Source: Bosea sp. NBC_00550
Lineage (GTDB): Bacteria; Pseudomonadota; Alphaproteobacteria; Rhizobiales; Beijerinckiaceae
Length of the DNA: 64,000 nt
Assembly: GCF_026020075.1 (NCBI RefSeq)
Contig: NZ_CP102772.1
Location: forward strand, 1,860,001-1,924,000
Direction: 5' to 3'
The position numbers and the translations under genes are program-made. Below the pieces are notes generated by a model. The model did no database searches. It saw only the letters and a list, made by a program, of their open reading frames with translations, and was not told the origin of the DNA. Numbering within the stretch: the first letter of the stretch is position 1; each line of letters opens with the position of its first letter. This document shows, piece after piece, positions 8,688-16,991 of the stretch.

Positions 8688-9693
8688 GCCGGCCGCCGCG
8701 CCCGCTCAGGCGGCGAGGTGGACGAGCTTCATTGCGACGCTGCTCGTGGCGGCAGCGCTGTTTTCGGTCGCGTTCCTGGCAGTCGCCTTCCTGCTCGACC
8801 CCTATGATTCCGGCCGCTCGCCGCTCAAGCTGAAGGAAGGCGTGCGCCCGCAAGGTCCACGCACGGCTCTAGCCAGCCGCGGCCGCGATCCGCAATTCAC
8901 CGGCGCGATCTTCGGCAATTCGCACATCCAGATCGTCTCGCCGGATGAGTTGCGTATGCGAACCGGCATACCCTTCGTCTCGCTGATTGCGCCCGCCACG
9001 ACGCCGAAGGAGGTTCTGGCGACGGTCGACTGGTTCCTGCGTCACCATCGTGCCCCCGCGGCAAAGGCGCTCGTGATCGGCATCGACAATTACTGGTGCA
9101 CCGCGAACCCCGCCCTGCCCAATGAAAAGCCCTTCCCGTTCTGGCTGCTGAGCCGCGGCCTGCCGGACTATCTCGGCGGCTTGATGCGCTTCGATCTGCT
9201 CGAGGAGCTCTCGCGCCGGATCACCTATCTGACCTCGCGCAAGGCCGAACGCGCCCCGCCCGACGGATACTGGGATTACGAGGCGAACTACCGCGCGCTG
9301 GGCTACGACACCAACCCGGAGATTCGCGTCCGGCTCGAAAAGCGCCAGGAAACCGGCGGCAACAACACCGACGGCCCCTTTCCGGCCGCAGCCGCGCTGG
9401 AAAAGCTCATGAGCACGGCACCTGCCGAGACCGCGCTGATTCTGGTGCGACCACCCGCCTATGCCACGGCGCTGCCTCAGCCAAGCTCGCGCGATGCAGC
9501 GGCCGATGCCGCCTGCCGCACAGCTTTCGCCGATCTGGCGGCGCGACGCCCGCGCACGGCGCTCGTCGACTGGCGCGCCGACAGGCCTGAATTGCACGAC
9601 CCGAATCTCTTCTTCGATCACACGCATTACCGCCAGCCGATCGCCCGGCTGGTCGAGGCGGAAATCGCCCGCGCCATCCAGGCGCTGAATTGA
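8662..9693 (+). CDS. AlgJ/AlgX-like membrane-anchored SGNH-type partner of the MBOAT protein
   Basis: The 343-residue product has one N-terminal membrane anchor (about residues 23-48) and a periplasmic domain. IFGNSHIQ near residue 88 and the C-terminal FFDHTHYR resemble the GDS and DxxH blocks of SGNH acetyl-esterases and transferases. Its start lies inside the MBOAT gene (26-nt overlap), so the two are translationally coupled. The role as periplasmic O-acetyltransferase is inferred from the pairing; overall similarity to AlgJ looks weak. Confidence 0.7.
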   Translation: MSSSTFSSEPAAAPAQAARWTSFIATLLVAAALFSVAFLAVAFLLDPYDSGRSPLKLKEGVRPQGPRTALASRGRDPQFTGAIFGNSHIQIVSPDELRMRTGIPFVSLIAPATTPKEVLATVDWFLRHHRAPAAKALVIGIDNYWCTANPALPNEKPFPFWLLSRGLPDYLGGLMRFDLLEELSRRITYLTSRKAERAPPDGYWDYEANYRALGYDTNPEIRVRLEKRQETGGNNTDGPFPAAAALEKLMSTAPAETALILVRPPAYATALPQPSSRDAAADAACRTAFADLAARRPRTALVDWRADRPELHDPNLFFDHTHYRQPIARLVEAEIARAIQALN

Positions 9694-9775
9694 GGCGTAT
9701 CCGGCCTGAAATCGGACTGGAACCGCCCTTTTGCCGGCGGAAATCACGAAGCGGTTGAAGTCATGTCGGAAGCGA

Positions 9776-9804
9776 TTGTTCCGCTTGAAACGGATCGCTA
9801 TAAG
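9776..9804 (+). promoter_or_regulatory. Candidate sigma-70 promoter of dksA
   Basis: TTGTTC (9776-9781) and TATAAG (9799-9804) are separated by 17 nt in the 183-nt gap before dksA, a relatively A/T-rich spot. Confidence 0.45.
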
Positions 9805-9876
9805 GACGCGAAATCGGCTCACCCTCCCGCGGCAAAGCCGAGGGGCGCGTGAGCGGACAACTCAGAGAGCGCGCCC

Positions 9877-10299
9877 ATGTCGAAGCAGATCATCCTCGAT
9901 GCGGATTATAAACCGAGCGATGACGAGCCGTTCATGAACGATCGTCAACGCGAGTATTTCCGCGGTAAGCTCCTCGCCTGGAAGGATGAGATCCTGAAGG
10001 AAGCGAAGGAGACCCTCGTCACGCTCCAGAGCGAGAGTGAGAATCACCCCGACATCGCCGACAGGGCTTCGTCCGAGACCGACCGCGCCATTGAGCTGCG
10101 CGCCCGCGACCGCCAGCGCAAGCTCATTGCCAAGATCGAAGCCGCCATCGCCCGGATCGATGACAATTCCTACGGCTATTGCGAGGAGACCGGCGAGCCG
10201 ATCTCGCTGAAGCGCCTGGAAGCCCGTCCGATCGCCACGCTCTCGCTGGAAGCGCAGGAGCGCCACGAGCGCAACGAGCGCGTCTTCCGCGACGATTGA
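9877..10299 (+). CDS. dksA: RNA polymerase-binding transcription factor DksA
   Basis: The 140-residue product aligns with DksA along its length. It has the coiled coil with tip HPDIADRASSETDR, then the globular end GYCEETG ... RRLEARP-like LKRLEARPIATLSLEAQE. DksA enters the polymerase secondary channel and, with ppGpp, adjusts rRNA and amino-acid promoters. Of the four zinc-finger Cys of E. coli DksA only the first is kept; the others read T, S and A. The protein must therefore fold without the classical zinc site. A strong terminator follows. Confidence 0.95.
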   Translation: MSKQIILDADYKPSDDEPFMNDRQREYFRGKLLAWKDEILKEAKETLVTLQSESENHPDIADRASSETDRAIELRARDRQRKLIAKIEAAIARIDDNSYGYCEETGEPISLKRLEARPIATLSLEAQERHERNERVFRDD

Positions 10300-10328
10300 A
10301 GCGCACCGGCCGGCCGCTATCCGGAAAG

Positions 10329-10356
10329 CCCCACGCCTTAAGTCGTGGGGTTTTTT
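10329..10356 (+). terminator. Rho-independent terminator of dksA
   Basis: CCCCACG / CGTGGGG arms with an 8-nt loop and six T residues lie 30 nt after the stop codon. Confidence 0.92.
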
Positions 10357-10778
10357 GTAGGAGAGGCATGAGCTTCGCCTCACCCCCCGTCTTTTCCCGA
10401 GAACAGCCGTTCTCGTTCGGGCACGACGGCCGGCTATCCCCAGACCACGCGTCCATCGCCTGACGAAGACATGCCATGAAATGCTCGAATGCGAGCGCGA
10501 CCTCGTTCGAGCTAGGATGCGGCGCGTAAGACAGCGCCGCCTTGCGCGGCAGTGGCGCTGCTTTCAGCGGTATTCTCTTAGGGAAGCGCGGCGGCTCCTA
10601 CTAGATTTTCCTCTTCCGGCTTTGCCTCCCTTGGCGTCAATCCGCTTTCTTCTCCAGTTGCGGCTCCGCTTTCCAGGCTCCGAATCCGCCGCTCTTGAGA
10701 AACCGACGACCCGTCCATAAAACTCTGGGTTGCACATCGGAAGTCAGTCCAGACTGCCGGATTGCAGGGGCCAACGGC
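10357..10778. other. Gene-free stretch before the FRG gene
   Basis: About 420 nt without a convincing gene, less GC-rich than the surroundings. A minus-strand frame ending near 10642 gives a protein-like tail (RRFLKSGGFGAWKAEPQLEKK) that runs into the FRG gene start, possibly a remnant of an earlier gene replaced at this site. No tRNA or direct repeat was seen. Confidence 0.3.
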
Positions 10779-12560
10779 ATGTTCGACCTCGACGCACCGG
10801 CAGAGAACATCGGCGTCCTCACGAAATGGCTGGCGGGTCAGCACCGGCCCGAACATCTGTATAGAGGGCAGACGAAGGACTACCCCGTCATGGTGCCGTC
10901 CATTTTTCGGCCTCTGGTGGCCGATCTCTCGGACGCTTCGCCCATCGCCAAGATCGATGCGGGCCGGCTCGGCAATTTTGCTCCACAGGCCGCAGCCCGG
11001 CTCGAGATGCTGAATCGCGTTATCGGCATAGCCGGCATTGGCCTCGGCAATATCATCGCCCAGCAATATGGCCTCAGCTCCGAGTCTCTCGACGTTACTG
11101 AAAGCATCGATATCGCGAGCTTCTTCGCGACACGTCGGTACCCGAGCTACACTCACGTGGAAGATGGTATCGGTGTGATCTACCGTTTCGACTCCAGCGC
11201 GGGGCGGCGGTTGCGGTTTCCATTCACGCTCTCGAATCTCGATGACCTTTTCGAGCGCGGAAAGTCCGACGCAGGCTTCTTCGACTTCTTCGTCAAGAAA
11301 ACCGAAATGGACCGCATTTTCGATCGTGATCGATGGTTCGGCTTCCAAGAGGGGGAGGAGAAAGTCGTATCCGCGATATCGTTCGCGACGAGTTGGCAGG
11401 ACCTCGAAGAAGCGATCGACGCGCGACAGGCCGACCTTGCACGGCCGGGCCAAGCCGCGACAAGCCAACTCGCCCGCACGATAGACGCACTGGATTGGGG
11501 ACGAACCCGCTTCGCCGCCCAGCGAGGCGGATTCATACGTCCCGCGATCTTCTGGAATTCCCTGGTCCCGAAGGACTACAGCCTCATCAACACACGCCAG
11601 GAAATGGCGCGCGCCTATGGCGGCGTGTCTCTCCGGTTTGACGGGGGATCAGATGAGCAGGGACCCATCAACGCTTTGCCGCTCATTATTCCGTCCTCGG
11701 CGATCAAGCAGACCATCGTAGGAGTCGAAAACCTTCGTTCACGTGCAGACTGCCAGGCCTTCTTCTTCCAGCATGGGCCGAGACGTGCTGCGCCCGTTTT
11801 CCGGCGGGGTCTTTGGCCCGAGCCATCGGAAGATCCCCTCTATGGCGAGCTTTGGAACCTCGCCATTCGAATGCTGATCCGTCGCCATTTTCCAAACGAC
11901 ATACCGCCGGTCGACGACCCCGATCACGGGCTGCTCGACCGCGGGTACCGCGTGGCAGGCGAGAAAGCGACCCGCGACGCGCGTGAGATCGAGGACATCT
12001 ACCGCGGGCAACTCGAGGACGCGGAAGAGGCAATCGCAGCTCATGGGCCGACATCGACACGTTACGCGGCCAAGGGTTGGGCGTTGTTTCAGCTTGGCCG
12101 GCGCAGGGAAGCGCTGAGGGCTCTCGCCGAGGGCCTGCGCGCTGACCGGACCGATATCGATCTGCTCATAGGCTTGGCCGAGCTTCTCCGGGCGGCGAAC
12201 AAGCCGAGATGGGCGGGGAAGGTCATCGAACATGGCGGTCGGATCGATCCGGACAGTCTTCGCGTCATCGAGGCTCTCGCAGACGCACAGACGGACGCGT
12301 TAGATTTTGCCGGCGCTGCGGGCACGGTCGATCGCGGCTTGGCCCTTGCGGATGAAAGCCTGGACTGGCGAGAGCGAGCTCGGTTCGTCGTCCTGCGGAT
12401 CGCGCTGGCGGAGCTTCTCGGCGAACAGGCGCTTTCCACACAGTTGCGCGATGTTGCTCGGAAGGCCGACATCGACATCGAAGAAGCCCATGAGCTTGCC
12501 CTGAAACTGCGTGCGCTCAAGGCGCGATCAGACAATGCGGGCGCCGGCCCTCAACAATGA
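10779..12560 (+). CDS. FRG domain protein with C-terminal helical/TPR-like region
   Basis: The product is about 593 residues. The first half has FRG-domain hallmarks: HLYRGQTKDYPVMVPSIFRP near residue 25, QQYGLSSESLDVTESIDIASFFATRRY near residue 95, and NTRQEMARAYGGVSLRF. The FRG domain has no established biochemical activity and is often found in mobile or defence-associated genes. The C-terminal third reads as short helical repeats (AKGWALFQLGRRREALRAL). ATG 10779 is preceded by AGGGG; a TTG at 10695 would add 28 residues. It stands alone, lower in GC than its neighbours, between dksA and flgH, suggesting acquisition. Confidence 0.7.
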   Translation: MFDLDAPAENIGVLTKWLAGQHRPEHLYRGQTKDYPVMVPSIFRPLVADLSDASPIAKIDAGRLGNFAPQAAARLEMLNRVIGIAGIGLGNIIAQQYGLSSESLDVTESIDIASFFATRRYPSYTHVEDGIGVIYRFDSSAGRRLRFPFTLSNLDDLFERGKSDAGFFDFFVKKTEMDRIFDRDRWFGFQEGEEKVVSAISFATSWQDLEEAIDARQADLARPGQAATSQLARTIDALDWGRTRFAAQRGGFIRPAIFWNSLVPKDYSLINTRQEMARAYGGVSLRFDGGSDEQGPINALPLIIPSSAIKQTIVGVENLRSRADCQAFFFQHGPRRAAPVFRRGLWPEPSEDPLYGELWNLAIRMLIRRHFPNDIPPVDDPDHGLLDRGYRVAGEKATRDAREIEDIYRGQLEDAEEAIAAHGPTSTRYAAKGWALFQLGRRREALRALAEGLRADRTDIDLLIGLAELLRAANKPRWAGKVIEHGGRIDPDSLRVIEALADAQTDALDFAGAAGTVDRGLALADESLDWRERARFVVLRIALAELLGEQALSTQLRDVARKADIDIEEAHELALKLRALKARSDNAGAGPQQ

Positions 12561-12596
12561 GGAGCGGTGCGGCGAGAGCATCTTTATCGTTCGATG

Positions 12597-12627
12597 GAAA
12601 AGCCCCGCGTCGGGAGAACGCGGGGCT
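12597..12627 (-). terminator. Terminator of the flgFGAH transcript
   Basis: Perfect AGCCCCGCGT / ACGCGGGGCT arms (12601-12610, 12618-12627), followed on the minus strand by TTTTCC. It lies 135 nt past the flgH stop and also sits just after the convergent FRG gene. Confidence 0.75.
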
Positions 12628-12761
12628 TCGGGCCGCCTGCTTGTCGGCTTGGGGAGCGTGGCGGGCGGCCGGGGCTGTCGGCGGCTCGGGAGAGACCGCC
12701 GGCCGAACCGGCGCGGAGACAAGGGGGAGCGTTCCGCGCCGTCCGGGTTCCGGAAAAGGGG

Positions 12762-13535
12762 TTAGAAGGGCAGCAGGATATCCATGACCTGCTGGCCGTA
12801 GCGCGGCTGCTGGACATCGGTGATCTGGCCGCGGCCGCCATATGCGATGCGTGCCTGGGCGATCTTGGTCGACTCGATCGTGTTGTCCGATTCGATGTCC
12901 TCGGGCCGGATCACGCCCGCGACGATCAGCTCGCGGATCTCGAAGTTGACGCGGATCTCCTGCTTGCCCTCGATCACGAGGTTGCCGTTGGGCAGGTTCT
13001 GCGTGACGACCGCCGCGACATTGGTCGCCAGGGTCTCGGAACGGTTCACCGAGCCGGCGCCCTCGCTCGACCCTTCCGAATCCAGCTTCAGCAGCGAGGA
13101 CGACTTGGCCCCGTCCGGCAGGAACTTGTCGAGCTTGTTCTCGAAGCCGAAGGTGTTGTCGGCGCCGAAATCCTCGCCGTTCTTGCGGCTGCGCTTCGTC
13201 GTGTTGTTGAGCTGGGCCTTGTCGGTCACCTTGACCTTGACGGTGACGAGATCGCCGACATTGCGGGCGCGCTGATCCTTGAAGAAGGCGCGCGATCCGG
13301 TGCGCCAAAGCGAGTTCGGCGCATAGGAAGCGTGCTCCATCGCCGGCATCGGCATCTGCACCGGCTTGTAGCCCTTGGCGGCGGTCGGATCATCGACCGG
13401 CGACAGCGTCGGCGCCTGGCCGACATTGGCGAGGCGGTCGCCGATGCCGCAGGCGCCGAGCGAGGCGGTGAGCATCAGCAATGCGGAGAGCTTGGCGAGA
13501 CGATGCGCGTACATGGCGGTTTCCATGGCTGTCAC
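12762..13535 (-). CDS. flgH: Flagellar L-ring protein FlgH
   Basis: FlgH is the outer-membrane lipoprotein of the L ring, the bushing around the flagellar rod. The sequence shows a lipoprotein signal with Cys after LTASLGA, then the conserved SLWRTGSRAFFKDQRARNVGD block, repeated beta-rich segments, and the C-terminal RPEDIESDNTIESTKIAQARIAYGGRG ending in the family-typical MDILLPF. The GTG at 13535 overlaps the flgA stop (GTGA); ATG codons at 13526 and 13514 are alternatives, the last giving the tightest signal peptide. It is the last gene of the leftward flgF-flgG-flgA-flgH operon. Confidence 0.95.
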   Translation of the reverse strand: MTAMETAMYAHRLAKLSALLMLTASLGACGIGDRLANVGQAPTLSPVDDPTAAKGYKPVQMPMPAMEHASYAPNSLWRTGSRAFFKDQRARNVGDLVTVKVKVTDKAQLNNTTKRSRKNGEDFGADNTFGFENKLDKFLPDGAKSSSLLKLDSEGSSEGAGSVNRSETLATNVAAVVTQNLPNGNLVIEGKQEIRVNFEIRELIVAGVIRPEDIESDNTIESTKIAQARIAYGGRGQITDVQQPRYGQQVMDILLPF

Positions 13536-14599
13536 TGGGCGCTTGCGATGCGGCCGGCGGCGGAGGGCTGGACGGAAACCCGCCCGGGGCCGCTGACCTT
13601 GCCTTGCAGCACGCGCTTGGATTGAGGATTGGTGACGGAGACGACGTCGCCCATCGCGCCGGCCTCGCTGGCCCGGCCACGGAGCGTGATCAGCAGCCCC
13701 GGTGCCTCGTAGACGATGGTGACGAGGTCGCCCTTGGCGACGATCTCCTCGCGCTGGACGTCGCCGCTGCGCAGCGGCACGCCGGCGAGCAGAGCCCGGC
13801 GCGCGACCTTGTCGATGGCGGCGCGGGCGTCGCCGATGATCTCGCCGCCCTGCCCGTCGCGCGGGCGGCGCTCGACCACGACATCGTCCTTGCCGAGCGT
13901 CTCGCCGCGAGTGATCAGCCGCTTCGGCACGACGACCTCGACGGTCTCGACGAGCTGGCCGGAGATGCGCAGCGGCTTCAGCCGCATCGCCATGCTGCCG
14001 GGCACCGCAAGCCGGGCCTGAAGACGGCGCGAGCGGGCATCGAAGGAGAGGTCGAGGACGCTGACGTCGCCCGTGAGCTCGGGCTCGACCGCGATGGACG
14101 GAGCCCCGCCATCGATCGACAATGCGAAGACACGGGCATCGACGCCGAAGCGCTCCTGCAGCCCGACCTTTACTGCCGCCTCGAGGTCCGAGGCGGTGAT
14201 GCGGCGCGCGGTGCGGGTCACGACGACCTGTGCGAAGCCTTGGCTCTCCAGCTCCGAGACCTCGCGGACGATGCCGGCGGCTCGGGCGGCCTCGACGATG
14301 CGCGCCACCTGGATAGTGCCGGTCTCGCCCAGGCCCGGTGCCCGGAAGGCGGCGGTCGCGGCGGCTTCGCTGGCGAGGCCCGGAATGAGATCGCCGAAGG
14401 TGACGAGGTCGCGCGCCAGATTGATCTCGGGACGCAACTGCAGCTTGCGCGGCAGCGTGGCGGCGGGAGCCACAGGGGTGGAGGCGGCAGCGGATGCGAC
14501 CGCCACTGGCGCGGGTTGCGGATGATGCTGGCTCTGCTGAGGCGCGGCCAGCGCGGCGGCGCTCGACAGCAACAGGGCGGCGAGGGAGAGGCGGATCAT
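13532..14599 (-). CDS. flgA: Flagellar basal body P-ring formation protein FlgA
   Basis: FlgA is the periplasmic chaperone for P-ring (FlgI) assembly. A signal peptide (residues 1-19) is followed by an Ala/Pro/Gln-rich linker to about residue 48, and an extra N-terminal region before the SAF/ChapFlgA core at about 220-345 (LITRGETLGKDDV, RRALLAGVPLRSGDV, GDLVTIVYEAPGLLITLRG). At 355 residues it is much longer than the roughly 220-residue enterobacterial protein. Order and overlaps with flgG and flgH support one transcript. Confidence 0.93.
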   Translation of the reverse strand: MIRLSLAALLLSSAAALAAPQQSQHHPQPAPVAVASAAASTPVAPAATLPRKLQLRPEINLARDLVTFGDLIPGLASEAAATAAFRAPGLGETGTIQVARIVEAARAAGIVREVSELESQGFAQVVVTRTARRITASDLEAAVKVGLQERFGVDARVFALSIDGGAPSIAVEPELTGDVSVLDLSFDARSRRLQARLAVPGSMAMRLKPLRISGQLVETVEVVVPKRLITRGETLGKDDVVVERRPRDGQGGEIIGDARAAIDKVARRALLAGVPLRSGDVQREEIVAKGDLVTIVYEAPGLLITLRGRASEAGAMGDVVSVTNPQSKRVLQGKVSGPGRVSVQPSAAGRIASAQ

Positions 14600-14615
14600 G
14601 ATGCGAAGCCCTCCG

Positions 14616-15407
14616 TCAGCCGCGGAACATCTGAGTCGTCGCCGACATCATCTGGTCGGCGGCGGTGATGACTTTGGAGTTCATCTCATAGGCGCGCTGC
14701 GCCGCGATGAGGGAGGAGAGCTCCATCACGGCCTGGACGTTGCCCTCTTCGAGGTAGTTCTGCTGCAGCGTGCCGAAGCCCTCGCCGCCGCCGAAGCCAT
14801 CGATCGGCTGCCCCGACGCTGCGGTCTCGATGTAGAGGTTGTCGCCGATCGACTCGAGGCCGACCTTGTTGACGAAGCGCACGAGCTGGATCTGGCCGAG
14901 CTGCTGCGGTGCAGTCTGCCCCGGCATCATGGCTTCGACGATGCCCTGCGCGTTGATGCTGACGCTGGTGGCGTTGTTGGGCACGGTGATGCCGGGCTCG
15001 ACCTGATAGCCGTCGCGGGTCACGAGCTGCCCCTGTGAGTCGAGGTCGAAGGAGCCGTCGCGGCTATAGGTGGTGCGGCCGTCCGGCATGCGGACGCGGA
15101 AGAAGCCCTCGCCGCGGATGGCAAGGTCGTAGGGCTTCTCGGTCGGGCTGATATTGCCCTGCGTCATCACGCGGCCGGTCGAGACCGTCTTGACGCCGGA
15201 GCCGATGAAGGTGCCGGCCGGAGCCTGGGTATTCTGATCCGAAGTGGCCGAGCCGGCGCGCCGGAAGTTTTCGTAGAGCAGATCCTGGAAATGGACCTGC
15301 TGGCGTTTGTAGCCGGTGGTCCGGACGTTGGCGATGTTGTTGGAGATGACCTGAACGTTCATCTCCTGGGCCATCATGCCGGTAGCGGCTGTCTGCATGG
15401 CGCGCAT
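14616..15407 (-). CDS. flgG: Flagellar basal-body distal rod protein FlgG
   Basis: The 263-residue product is of normal length for FlgG, the distal rod subunit. The N-terminal rod motif NVQVISNNIANVRTTGYKR, the central IRGEGFFRV motif, and the C-terminal EEGNVQAVMELSSLIAAQRAYEMNSKV are all in place. It lies 16 nt upstream of flgA and 21 nt downstream of flgF on the same strand. Confidence 0.97.
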   Translation of the reverse strand: MRAMQTAATGMMAQEMNVQVISNNIANVRTTGYKRQQVHFQDLLYENFRRAGSATSDQNTQAPAGTFIGSGVKTVSTGRVMTQGNISPTEKPYDLAIRGEGFFRVRMPDGRTTYSRDGSFDLDSQGQLVTRDGYQVEPGITVPNNATSVSINAQGIVEAMMPGQTAPQQLGQIQLVRFVNKVGLESIGDNLYIETAASGQPIDGFGGGEGFGTLQQNYLEEGNVQAVMELSSLIAAQRAYEMNSKVITAADQMMSATTQMFRG

Positions 15408-15428
15408 GGTGCTGGCTCCTTTCCGCTA

Positions 15429-16172
15429 TCAGGCCTGCTGGTCCGCCAGGCGCGTGATCGCCCGGCTGCGCAGCTCATCGGATTTGCTGATCATGTTGGC
15501 GACGCTCTGGTAGTTGCGCTGCACCTCCATCAGGCGGGTCAACTCGACCACGGCCTTGACGTTCGAGCGCTCGATCGCGCCGGGCTCGAGCCTCGCCTCG
15601 GGGCCGGCGGCCTGGGCGGCGACCGTCGAGGAGAACAGGTTGGTGCCCTCGCTGACCAGCGCGGCCGGATTGGCGAAGCGGACCTGACGAAGCTTGCCGC
15701 GCGTGCCCTGGTCGCTGCTCACCGTGCCGTCGGCGGCGATGCGCATCGCAAATTCGCTGGAGCCGAAGGCGATCGGGCCGGATTCGCCCATCACCGGCAG
15801 CCCGGTCTGGGTGACGAGCCGGCCTTGCCGGTCGATGCTCAGCGATCCCGCCCTTGTATAGCGCTCGCCGTTCGGCGTCTGCACGACGAGGTAGTTGTCG
15901 CCCTTCAGCGCGACGTCGAGCGGGTTGCCCGTGAGTTCGACCGCGCCCTGCGACAGGTCGAGCGGCGTGCCGTTGTCGATGACATAGGATAGCGGCCGAT
16001 CGGTCGGCTTGAACGCATCCGCCTTTGCGCCCGGCATGATGAATTCGTTGAAGCGCGCGTTGCGTGCCTTGAATCCATTGGTGCCGACGTTCGCCATGTT
16101 GTTGGCGATGACGTCCAGCTCGCGCGCCAGAGCCACCTGGCGCGACAGGCCGATGAGAAGCGCGTTCTCCAC
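15429..16172 (-). CDS. flgF: Flagellar basal-body rod protein FlgF
   Basis: The 247-residue rod protein is the first gene of the leftward operon. It has LDVIANNMANVGTNGFKARN at the N-terminus, the VALKGDNYLVVQTPNGERYTR block, and the C-terminal RSNVKAVVELTRLMEVQRNYQS rod motif. The start is GTG at 16172. The 240-nt region between it and divergent fliL carries a perfect CtrA box. Confidence 0.96.
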   Translation of the reverse strand: MENALLIGLSRQVALARELDVIANNMANVGTNGFKARNARFNEFIMPGAKADAFKPTDRPLSYVIDNGTPLDLSQGAVELTGNPLDVALKGDNYLVVQTPNGERYTRAGSLSIDRQGRLVTQTGLPVMGESGPIAFGSSEFAMRIAADGTVSSDQGTRGKLRQVRFANPAALVSEGTNLFSSTVAAQAAGPEARLEPGAIERSNVKAVVELTRLMEVQRNYQSVANMISKSDELRSRAITRLADQQA

Positions 16173-16358
16173 GGCTCAACTCCCGATCATGTCCCGCGGC
16201 AACCTCGACGCTCCCCAGCGCAGTCGCCACGGCAGACTTCCCGCAATCGCCGTGCCAGCATGGTTAATTTCAACAAGATATTGAAATCAAAATGATTATC
16301 CTTCTGGAAGGAGCTCTCGGAAGCCCGGCACGACCTGCAAAATCGGCAAGAACGACCC

Positions 16359-16371
16359 GGCAAATTCTGCC
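16359..16371. promoter_or_regulatory. GGCA-N5-TGCC palindrome, flgF/fliL region
   Basis: On the minus strand it reads GGCAGAATTTGCC, nearly identical to the element at 44089-44101 before flgB. It lies 4 nt from the CtrA box. FlbD-type enhancer (ftr) sites of Caulobacter are a possible counterpart; this is inferred. Confidence 0.55.
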
Positions 16372-16375
16372 GCCC

Positions 16376-16390
16376 TTAACGACGCGTTAA
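16376..16390. promoter_or_regulatory. CtrA box between flgF and fliL
   Basis: A perfect TTAA-CGACGCG-TTAA. CtrA is the essential alphaproteobacterial response regulator that drives early flagellar promoters, and TTAA-N7-TTAA is its established site. It could serve both divergent operons. Confidence 0.8.
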
Positions 16391-16412
16391 CCGTGATTGG
16401 CGAAGGTGAGCC

Positions 16413-16949
16413 ATGGACGGCAGAACGCCGCCCGACGGCCGGGATGCGGAAGAGATGGCGAAGAAAGCCAAGACGGAAGAAGGCGCCTCAGGCGAAGCGG
16501 CGCCGAAGAGCAAGAAGAAGCTCTTCATCATCGGCGGCGTCGTGCTGCTGGCCGCGGCCGGCGCAGGCGGCTGGTTCTTCCTGAAGAAGCCCTCTGCCGA
16601 ACAGCTTGCCGCCGCCGAAGCCGCCAAGCCGAAGAAGCCCGCCACCTTCCTCGAGATGAAGGACATGATGATCGGCATGTCCAATGGCGGCCAGCAGGAC
16701 CGCCAGCCGGTGATGAAGATCAAGGTCGTGCTCGAGATCGGCGATGTGAAGGTCTCGGAAGAGGTCAAGCCGCTGCTGCCGCGTGTCGAGGACGCCTTCC
16801 AGGTCTTCATGCGCGAACTGCGCCCCTCCGATCTCGAAGGCTCGGCCGGCATGTACCGGTTGAAGGAGGAGCTGCTGCGCCGCGTCAACCTGACGGTCTA
16901 CCCGGCCAAGGTCGACGCCGTGCTGTTCAAGGAACTGCTGGTGCAGTGA
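16413..16949 (+). CDS. fliL: Flagellar basal body-associated protein FliL
   Basis: The 178-residue product has a lysine-rich cytoplasmic start, one membrane segment (about residues 37-55, LFIIGGVVLLAAAGAGGWFF) and a periplasmic domain with LEIGDVKVSEEVKPLLPRVEDAF. FliL forms a ring around the stator and supports torque. It is followed 42 nt later by fliM. The N-terminal charged tail is longer than in E. coli. Confidence 0.93.
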   Translation: MDGRTPPDGRDAEEMAKKAKTEEGASGEAAPKSKKKLFIIGGVVLLAAAGAGGWFFLKKPSAEQLAAAEAAKPKKPATFLEMKDMMIGMSNGGQQDRQPVMKIKVVLEIGDVKVSEEVKPLLPRVEDAFQVFMRELRPSDLEGSAGMYRLKEELLRRVNLTVYPAKVDAVLFKELLVQ

Positions 16950-16991
16950 GCCGGGATACCCTGAGCTCCGGAACGAGATGACGGCGGAACG

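Noticed and set aside
16359..16371. Sigma-54 promoter in the GGCA-N5-TGCC element
   Set aside because: GG and GC are 8 nt apart rather than 10, so it does not fit a -24/-12 core.
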